From an uncultured Maricaulis sp. (GTDB lineage Bacteria > Pseudomonadota > Alphaproteobacteria > Caulobacterales > Maricaulaceae), in assembly GCF_947259345.1 (NCBI RefSeq), contig NZ_CAMYLS010000019.1:1-64000 (forward strand): a stretch of DNA of 64,000 nucleotides. Reading direction: 5' to 3'. The position numbers were made by a program, and so were the translations under genes. Under the pieces are notes generated by a model. The model made no database searches. It saw only the letters and a list, made by a program, of their open reading frames with translations, and was not told where the DNA came from. Position 1 is the stretch's first letter. Each line of letters opens with the position of its first letter. Shown one piece after another: positions 57,706 through 64,000 of this stretch.

Positions 57706-58445
57706 GTATTCGTCTCGGCGTCAATATCGACCATGTGGCGACGATCCGGAATGCACGCGGGGGCGAGCATCCTGATCCGGTGCGCGCCGCGCGCCAGGCC
57801 TCCGAGGCCGGTGCCGACGGGATTACCGCGCATCTGCGCGAAGACCGTCGCCATATCACCGATACCGATATCGACCGGCTGATGGCCGAGATCGATCTGC
57901 CGCTCAATCTGGAAATGGCGGCCACGCCGGAAATGCTGGACATCGCCCTGCGCCACAAGCCGCACGCGGTCTGCCTTGTCCCGGAAAAGCGTGAGGAACG
58001 CACCACCGAGGGCGGTCTTGATGTCGCCGCCGGCCACAATGTGATCGCGCCCTATGTTCGCCAGCTCCGCGAAGGCGGCAGCCGCGTCTCGCTCTTCATC
58101 GAGCCCGACCCGGTCCAGATCGCCGTCGCCGAAGCCATGGGGGCTGCCGTGGTGGAGCTCCACACCGGCGCCTATTGCGAGGCTTTCCTCGCAGGCGACA
58201 CGGCCAAGGTCGAGCATCACCTCAAACGTCTGCAGGCGGCATCCACGATTGCCCATGAGCGCGGTCTGGAAGTCCATGCCGGTCACGGGCTGACCTATGA
58301 CACCGTCAAACCCATCGCCGCCATCCCGGAAGTGATCGAACTCAATATCGGCCATTTCCTGATCGGCGAAGCCATCTTCCGCGGCCTGCGCGAGGCGGTG
58401 GGAACGATGCGCGGGCTGATTGAGGAAGCGCGGGCGGGCTCATGA
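57702..58445 (+). CDS. pdxJ: Pyridoxine 5'-phosphate synthase
   Basis: A 247-residue barrel enzyme for the last ring-closing step in vitamin B6 synthesis. [30 protein letters not shown] and HAGHGLTYD are diagnostic. Start and stop overlap pyrE and acpS by 4 bases each. Confidence 0.96.
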   Translation: MSIRLGVNIDHVATIRNARGGEHPDPVRAARQASEAGADGITAHLREDRRHITDTDIDRLMAEIDLPLNLEMAATPEMLDIALRHKPHAVCLVPEKREERTTEGGLDVAAGHNVIAPYVRQLREGGSRVSLFIEPDPVQIAVAEAMGAAVVELHTGAYCEAFLAGDTAKVEHHLKRLQAASTIAHERGLEVHAGHGLTYDTVKPIAAIPEVIELNIGHFLIGEAIFRGLREAVGTMRGLIEEARAGS

Positions 58446-58870
58446 TCATCGGCCTTGGATCCGACCTGATGGATATCCGGCGTATCGAGAAGTCGATCGA
58501 GCGTTTTGGTGATCGCTTCATCCAGCGTGTCTTCACCGAGATCGAGCAGGCCAAGTCCGACAAGCGGCGGATGCGGGCGGCGAGCTATGCCAAGCGCTTT
58601 GCGGCCAAGGAGGCCGGTGCCAAGGCGCTCGGCACCGGGATTGCGCGCGGAGTTTCCTGGAAGGAGATCGGCGTGGTGAATCTGCCGGGCGGCAAACCGA
58701 CGCTGGAGTTCAAGGGCCGAGCCCTGGAGCGCGCCCTGGCACTGACCCCGCACGGGCATGAGCCTTTTGCCCATATCACCATCACCGATGACCATCCCTG
58801 GGCCCAGGCCTTTGTCGTGCTGGAAGCCCGGCCGCTGGGTCATCATTTTGACGGGCTCGCCCATGGCTGA
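58442..58870 (+). CDS. acpS: Holo-[acyl-carrier-protein] synthase
   Basis: A 142-residue phosphopantetheinyl transferase: [15 protein letters not shown] and [15 protein letters not shown] give the metal and CoA-binding residues. Overlaps pdxJ by 4 and rnc by 8 bases. In many alphaproteobacteria lepB lies between acpS and rnc; here it does not. Confidence 0.95.
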   Translation: MIIGLGSDLMDIRRIEKSIERFGDRFIQRVFTEIEQAKSDKRRMRAASYAKRFAAKEAGAKALGTGIARGVSWKEIGVVNLPGGKPTLEFKGRALERALALTPHGHEPFAHITITDDHPWAQAFVVLEARPLGHHFDGLAHG

Positions 58871-59549
58871 CCCGATCGCCCAGCTGGAGCAGCGCATCGG
58901 CTATGTTTTCACCGACAAGAGCCTGATCGAGCGCGCCCTGACCCATGGCAGTTTCGCCGAAGGGCGCCGGACCATTCCGACCTATGAGCGCCTGGAGTTT
59001 CTCGGCGACCGCGTGCTGGGCCTGATGACGGCGGAAGCCCTGTTCAAGGCCTTCGACAAGGCCGATGAAGGCGCGCTGGCGCCGCGGCTCAATTCCATGG
59101 TGCGCAAGGAAACCTGCGCCGATGTCGCCCGCGAGGTCGATCTCGGCGCCGCCCTGCGGATTGGCAAATCCGAGGAAAAAGGCGGCGGTCGAAACAAGAA
59201 TTCCATCCTTGGCGATGCTTGCGAGTCCCTGATGGCAGCGATTTATCTCGATGGTGGACGGGCGGCCGTGCAGGTCTTTTTCGATCATCACTGGGGCCCG
59301 CGGATCGACGCGCTCAAGACCAAGCCGGCCGATGCCAAGTCGGCGCTGCAGGAATGGGCCGCGCGCGTCGGCTTCGGCGCGCCACGCTATACGCTCACCG
59401 AACGCTCCGGACCGGATCACAAGCCGGTCTTTACCGTGGAAGTCACACTTTCATCTCTCACGCCCGCTGTGGGCGAGGGCGGTTCCAAGCAGGCGGCCGA
59501 ACGGGCCGCCGCGGAAGCGCTCCTGAAACGCGAAGGACAGCATGTCTGA
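58863..59549 (+). CDS. rnc: Ribonuclease III
   Basis: A 228-residue RNase III: signature [12 protein letters not shown] in the catalytic domain (about 5-150), [15 protein letters not shown]-like [15 protein letters not shown] for the second acid pair, and a double-stranded-RNA-binding domain (about 155-225). ATG 58863 overlaps acpS by 8 bases; the stop overlaps era by 8 bases. Confidence 0.96.
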   Translation: MADPIAQLEQRIGYVFTDKSLIERALTHGSFAEGRRTIPTYERLEFLGDRVLGLMTAEALFKAFDKADEGALAPRLNSMVRKETCADVAREVDLGAALRIGKSEEKGGGRNKNSILGDACESLMAAIYLDGGRAAVQVFFDHHWGPRIDALKTKPADAKSALQEWAARVGFGAPRYTLTERSGPDHKPVFTVEVTLSSLTPAVGEGGSKQAAERAAAEALLKREGQHV

Positions 59550-60486
59550 CACTCCCCAACGCTGCGGTTTTGCCGCGGTCATCGGTTCGCCCAATGCCGG
59601 CAAGTCCACCCTTGTGAACGCGCTGGTCGGCGAGAAGGTCACCATCGTCACCCACAAGGTGCAGACGACGCGTTTCGCCGTGCGCGGCGTGGCGCTGGCC
59701 GGCCAGACCCAGATCGTCCTCGTCGACACGCCCGGCGTTTTTGCGCCCAAGACGCGGCTCGACAAGTCGATGGTCGCGGCGGCCTGGTCCGGCGCCGGTG
59801 AGGCCGATGCTATCATGCATGTCGTCGATGCCGGTGCCCGCGCCCGCATGGTTCATGGCGGTTCCAAGAGCGGTGACAGCCGCATGGTCGAGGATGATGA
59901 CCGCGTCACCGAGGGCCTGAAGAAGACCGAGCAGAAGGCCATCCTTGTCCTCAACAAGGTCGATCTCATGCCGCGCGACCAGCTTCTGGCGATCTCGCAA
60001 GAGCTCTACGAGACCGGGGTTTATTCCGAGGTCTTCATGATCTCGGCCAAGACCGGGTCGGGCGTGCCGCAGCTGCGCGAGTTCATCGCCGGCCTGATGC
60101 CGGAAGGCGTCTGGCACTACCCCGCAGACCAGGTCGCCGATCTGCCGGCCCGCATCCTCGCTGCCGAAATCACGCGCGAGAAAGTCTATCTGCGCCTGCA
60201 CGAGGAATTGCCCTACGCCTCCATGGTCGAGACCGAGGTGTGGAAGAAGCTGCGCGATGGTTCGCTGCGCATCGAGCAATCCATCATCGTCGAGCGCGAA
60301 ACCCAGAAACCCATCGTGCTGGGCAAGGGCGGCAGCGCCGTTAAGGCGATCGGAGAAGCCTCCCGCAAGGAGCTGGAGACCGTGCTGGGCTGCAAGGTTC
60401 ACCTCTTCCTCAATGTGAAGGTCGACGCCAAATGGATGGCCCGTCGCTCGCACTACAAGGATGTGGGTCTGGATTTTGACGTCTAG
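59542..60486 (+). CDS. era: GTPase Era
   Basis: A 314-residue GTPase for 16S rRNA maturation: G1 GSPNAGKSTL, G3 DTPG, G4 NKVD, and a C-terminal KH domain (about 215-300, IIVERETQKPIVLGKGGSAV). Last gene of the operon; recO, often next in alphaproteobacteria, is not here, as a convergent gene follows after 19 bases. Confidence 0.97.
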   Translation: MSDTPQRCGFAAVIGSPNAGKSTLVNALVGEKVTIVTHKVQTTRFAVRGVALAGQTQIVLVDTPGVFAPKTRLDKSMVAAAWSGAGEADAIMHVVDAGARARMVHGGSKSGDSRMVEDDDRVTEGLKKTEQKAILVLNKVDLMPRDQLLAISQELYETGVYSEVFMISAKTGSGVPQLREFIAGLMPEGVWHYPADQVADLPARILAAEITREKVYLRLHEELPYASMVETEVWKKLRDGSLRIEQSIIVERETQKPIVLGKGGSAVKAIGEASRKELETVLGCKVHLFLNVKVDAKWMARRSHYKDVGLDFDV

Positions 60487-60505
60487 GGACGGTTCTGGCC
60501 TCTCC

Positions 60506-63500
60506 CTATTTCGGCGAGCCAGTCGGCCTGACGATCTGCGTACCCGCACCGCGCGGCCCGGCAATCGAAGCCTGGTACGAATCTTCGGACGGCCAGGTGA
60601 GCAGGCTTCGCTGATACCCGTCCGGCGTTTGGAACAGGCCACTCAATGAGCTGAGATATTGGGGTTCAGGTCGAGCGATTCCGCCTGTGAGGGCGTCGAT
60701 CCAGTTGGCTGTCTCGTAGTAACCATCGAGATCAGCGTCATTGCCGTAAACCAGGCAGCCCGGTATATTCATCAGGCTGGTGCAGTCCTCCGGGGTATGC
60801 GCGCTCAGCGATTCATCCAGCAGGCGCTCGGTCTCGTTTTGAAGATGGTTCATCTCATTTCTGAGTTGCGGAATGGCGCTTTGGGTCAGGGAGTGCTGCA
60901 CCTGTGTCCATGTGCGCAGGCCTCTGAGTGTTTCTTCCGCATTTGCCAGCGCGCCGTCACCGAGCATTTCCAGGTCAAGGCCCACGCCAACAAATGACAT
61001 TTGCTGCAAGGCCGCCATGACCTCCCGCGGCATATTGGGAGAGGCTGAGGACGGGCTTGTCGGGCTTGGCTGAAAGCCTTGCTCGAGCACGTCCTGAACG
61101 CTGCCGGACGACCAGATCAAGTCGGAAAGGTCCACATTGCCGCGGGTCAATGGCGGATCGGAAGCCTGAGCCTGCGCCCATGCCTGCACCACCCGGTCAG
61201 TGCCTTCAAGGAATCGGATCGAGCCCTGCAACTGCTCGATATAGGTCGTGTAGAGATCTTGCCACAAATAGGCATCGGTCTGGTCATGGGGCGGAGAATT
61301 GACCATCATCTCAACGCCGAGCGGAGCGTTCAGTCGGGTCAGATAATAGTATTGGCCGCGCCTTGCCTCGATCAGGTCGACCCCCAGATCGGCCCCGTCC
61401 CGCAAGGTCTGGGTGCGCTCGCTGGCGAGTTGTTGCATGCAGACCAGTTGAGCCGCGTAATACCCCCGCACCTGATCGACGTCAGAGGAGAACTCTCCAG
61501 CGAGCTCGGTGAGCGCGTCGGACGTCATTGTGGGATTGATGGATTGCCGCAGATTGACGATCTCGAAGTTCGGTACGGGCGTCATGCACGGCCCGGCCCC
61601 TCCGAGATCCAGCTCAACTGTCTCGATCTCGATCGGTTCACGAACCCGCACATAATAGTCGCTGACCGTCGGACCGCGCGTCCAAAGACTGGTTTCGTAG
61701 GCGGGACGGAGCGTCACGGCGTAGTCATCGCCGGCATCCCAGTCATATTCTGAGACATCCAATACGACCTGGGTATCGCTCCAGCTGATGACAGTCTCCA
61801 GGGGGCGAGCGCGACCGATTCCGGTCGGTTTTGCCATAACCAGGCCCGGCTGATCGCCAAAATCCTGGCCATTCAGGATCAGCTGATCGTCGTCAATCGA
61901 GAGGAGGGCGACGATGTTCTGGTCGCGCAGTTCAGGCTCATCCACCAGGGTGATGACGGGGACCCGAGCACACCAATTGGCAACGGCCGCCTGATCCGTG
62001 AAGCGGGGGCGGTGGCCCGGCCGTGCCGGGTTTGATGGCACATATCCCTGATCGAGCCAGTAGGGATTGTCCGGGTCATCGATCTGGTCTGACTCCACAC
62101 CGACATCTCGGATCTGGCAGATCGAGCGCACGGGGCTGGATTGAAACAAGCGCTCTTGCGTGTTGGGGCCGCCATAGCCGGGGTGCGTCCCCTGATACAT
62201 CCGCCCCGCAATGTCTTCGCATAATTGGCGATTGCGGGTTGTCGGCTCGGCACGCAGGTCCTGCAGCACGTCACGATTCTCGCACCAGTAATCGGATTGT
62301 GCGCCGGTGAATGCGCCGTATAGGGTCTCGATATCCCGGCCGCGCACATCTGTTTCAGGCAGGGTCGCGACGGTTCCGCCAGCACCCTCGGTGACCAGTC
62401 CGACCGGTTCGACATAGCTGGGCAAACCATAGGAACCGCCTTCCTGGAAGTCCCAGATCGTATTGGGATTGGCCAGATTTTCGAAGCCGAAGAGACTCGC
62501 GACGCTGTGGGCGAATGAAATCATCTCGCCGCGCGCGACCTGCGTGCCTTCGGGCTCATCGCGGCCATAAAGCCAAAGCCGGGCCGCATAGGCGACCAGT
62601 TCTGCCCGGTCGCCGACAACCTGGGTGGCACTGGAGAACTGATATTCGGCAAGGGTCGGGCTATCCCCGGGAACAGTGAAGTCCACCGCCGCAATCAAGG
62701 CGATTGATCGTTCGGGGTTGGGGCCCAGCAGACCGGTCATCATCGACTCATTGGTCGCCCACATATTCCAGCAATCATCCCTGTCGATGACAGCAAAGTC
62801 CGGCGCGGAAGCGGAGAGCGGGGCCTGATAAATGCCAAAGCCTCCCGCATCATTCGGGCCCAGCGCACGGATGACCTCGGACCAGCCCGCGCCCGCGCAT
62901 TGTCTCAGGCCCGCCAGCTGGGTCGGGACATGAAGCGCCTGATCGGCAGCGTCAGAGTAATAGCTGCTCAGGCTGAAATTATTGTCCAAGGCGTCCTGGA
63001 AGCGTTCATCCCCGATTGCGGGGGTGGCTGGTCCGGCGCCGTCCGCCCGAACATGGCGATATTCCATCGGGATGGCGACATTGTCCGGCCCGGGCACAGG
63101 AGACGACATCGGGTCGGCCCGGGTCAGGAGAATTTGCATCCAGCGATGTTGATTGATCAGGGATTCCGAGCCGTGGATGAGCCCGGCAAGGCCGCCGATC
63201 AGGATGTGCTGAGGCAGGCTGACCGGCATCTGCTGTGGGTCGGGCGCGTCCCAGCGCTCCCACATATGGCCGATCGCCCACCGGTCCTGAAGGAAATGCT
63301 GGGCGTAGCCTTCATAGGCAAGCGCCAGCAATTCGGCCTCTTTCAATTCGTCCGCATAGAGTTCGCGTTCGGGCTCCGTCATCGCATCGCGCATCTCGCG
63401 GGCGCGACCGGCGAGGGCAAGCGCATTGCGGTGATGATGCGCGTACATCTCGGTCGCCTGCGATCCGAAATGGACCGAGTTCAGGCCTCCCAGCCAGCCG

Positions 63501-63952
63501 AAAAACTCATGGCAGCGCCACGTATAGGCGGAATCCCTAAAAGCTGGACAAGTCGTATTCTTGTTGAGCCAGTCATACATCGCATAGCTATAATCTGGTA
63601 GGCCGGCAAAATGCCCCGGTGGTGGGATGCGGCGTTCTTCGACATCGGTGTCCGGGTCATCTCCCGCACGGGCCGTCTCGGCCATTTCATCGGCCCGGAA
63701 ATGACTGGCGTTCAGATCGACGACATCCAGGGTCGCGCTGCCACCGCGTCCGAACAGCCGACGCAAATCGCCTGAAGGGTCGAGATAATCAAAGGTGTCG
63801 TCGCTGACATGGCTGTGTTCAGGCAGGCTGGCAGATGGTGCCTCCTGATAGATCGACATCCAGGGGTCGCCGGTGATGACGCGGGTATCCCAGGCCGTCA
63901 GCGCCAGTCCGACGGCGACCGGGACGGTCAGGGCGGCAAGCTTGCGGTTCAT
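60506..63952 (-). CDS. Large exported protein with zinc-phospholipase-C-like region and IPT/TIG-like domain
   Basis: A 1148-residue protein with an N-terminal signal/anchor (MNRKLAALTVPVAVGLALTA). Residues about 120-235 carry NSVHFGS (His161), AHHH (172-174) and GYAQHFLQDRWAIGHMW (His219, Asp223, His229), a histidine/aspartate pattern like zinc-dependent phospholipase C/P1-nuclease-type proteins. About residues 680-770 (LILNGQDFGDQPG, ISWSDTQVVLDV) resemble an IPT/TIG immunoglobulin-like domain. The C-terminal 300 residues are largely helical and unassigned. An AGGAGGG site supports ATG 63952. Substrate unknown; lipid or nucleic acid are both possible. Confidence 0.7.
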   Translation of the reverse strand: MNRKLAALTVPVAVGLALTAWDTRVITGDPWMSIYQEAPSASLPEHSHVSDDTFDYLDPSGDLRRLFGRGGSATLDVVDLNASHFRADEMAETARAGDDPDTDVEERRIPPPGHFAGLPDYSYAMYDWLNKNTTCPAFRDSAYTWRCHEFFGWLGGLNSVHFGSQATEMYAHHHRNALALAGRAREMRDAMTEPERELYADELKEAELLALAYEGYAQHFLQDRWAIGHMWERWDAPDPQQMPVSLPQHILIGGLAGLIHGSESLINQHRWMQILLTRADPMSSPVPGPDNVAIPMEYRHVRADGAGPATPAIGDERFQDALDNNFSLSSYYSDAADQALHVPTQLAGLRQCAGAGWSEVIRALGPNDAGGFGIYQAPLSASAPDFAVIDRDDCWNMWATNESMMTGLLGPNPERSIALIAAVDFTVPGDSPTLAEYQFSSATQVVGDRAELVAYAARLWLYGRDEPEGTQVARGEMISFAHSVASLFGFENLANPNTIWDFQEGGSYGLPSYVEPVGLVTEGAGGTVATLPETDVRGRDIETLYGAFTGAQSDYWCENRDVLQDLRAEPTTRNRQLCEDIAGRMYQGTHPGYGGPNTQERLFQSSPVRSICQIRDVGVESDQIDDPDNPYWLDQGYVPSNPARPGHRPRFTDQAAVANWCARVPVITLVDEPELRDQNIVALLSIDDDQLILNGQDFGDQPGLVMAKPTGIGRARPLETVISWSDTQVVLDVSEYDWDAGDDYAVTLRPAYETSLWTRGPTVSDYYVRVREPIEIETVELDLGGAGPCMTPVPNFEIVNLRQSINPTMTSDALTELAGEFSSDVDQVRGYYAAQLVCMQQLASERTQTLRDGADLGVDLIEARRGQYYYLTRLNAPLGVEMMVNSPPHDQTDAYLWQDLYTTYIEQLQGSIRFLEGTDRVVQAWAQAQASDPPLTRGNVDLSDLIWSSGSVQDVLEQGFQPSPTSPSSASPNMPREVMAALQQMSFVGVGLDLEMLGDGALANAEETLRGLRTWTQVQHSLTQSAIPQLRNEMNHLQNETERLLDESLSAHTPEDCTSLMNIPGCLVYGNDADLDGYYETANWIDALTGGIARPEPQYLSSLSGLFQTPDGYQRSLLTWPSEDSYQASIAGPRGAGTQIVRPTGSPK

Positions 63953-64000
63953 GGCTGACCCTCCTGCGGGCGACACGGACTTCCTGCGCTCAGGAATACG

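Overview
The window is about 64 kb of GC-rich, gene-dense bacterial chromosome and reads as an alphaproteobacterium near Maricaulis/Hyphomonas (Caulobacterales/Hyphomonadaceae side). That placement rests on the order rpoZ-rel-pyrE-pdxJ-acpS-rnc-era, a complete HutF/HutG-type histidine pathway, many 4-nt ATGA/GTGA gene overlaps, and overall protein character. It is inferred by eye, not by a database search. I see no rRNA, tRNA, CRISPR array or intact insertion sequence.

Layout. 0-6 kb: a diiron ferritin-like protein, then a glyoxylate-shunt locus in which a RamB/ScfR-type regulator is divergent from aceA and aceB. 6-9 kb: acetyl-CoA synthetase with a coupled lipoprotein gene, so acetate activation lies beside the glyoxylate shunt. 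9-12.5 kb: a sulfide/persulfide module (SulP permease, persulfide-dioxygenase-like hydrolase, rhodanese-DUF2892 protein, BigR/SqrR-type ArsR sensor) with two copies of one probable operator. 12.6-18.5 kb: a compact his operon (TrpR-like regulator, hisG, a fused hisD-hisB, hisH, hisA, hisF, fused hisIE) with a perfect palindrome in front. 19-26.5 kb: the hut regulon (hutF-hutC divergent from hutI-hutH-hutG-hutU) around a HutC-type operator.

26.5-39 kb is mixed: kbl and tdh (threonine to glycine) separated by four genes, DUF805 and other membrane proteins, an FAD oxidoreductase, a nitroreductase, a secreted alpha/beta hydrolase, a superinfection-immunity-family protein, an AlkK-like acyl-CoA ligase and a threonine dehydratase. 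39.3-47.7 kb is accessory: an HTH-2TM protein, a secreted serine hydrolase, a secreted YD-repeat-like protein, a CadC-like membrane regulator, a small exported protein and a 995-residue membrane protein with a degenerate transglutaminase-like region plus a vWA domain. 47.7-64 kb returns to housekeeping genes (lytic transglycosylase, dapA, smpB, GlxA-type regulator, family 5 uracil-DNA glycosylase, NYN protein, folK, rpoZ, rel, pyrE, pdxJ, acpS, rnc, era) and ends with a 1148-residue exported protein carrying a zinc-phospholipase-C-like histidine region and an IPT/TIG-like region.

The points most worth following are the in-frame HisD-HisB fusion in a his operon of gammaproteobacterial style, the paired operators of the persulfide sensor with two TATAAT boxes facing each other across one of them, a threonine dehydrogenase that has lost all four structural-zinc cysteines, the unassigned exported/vWA cluster, and a long REP-like hairpin between convergent genes.
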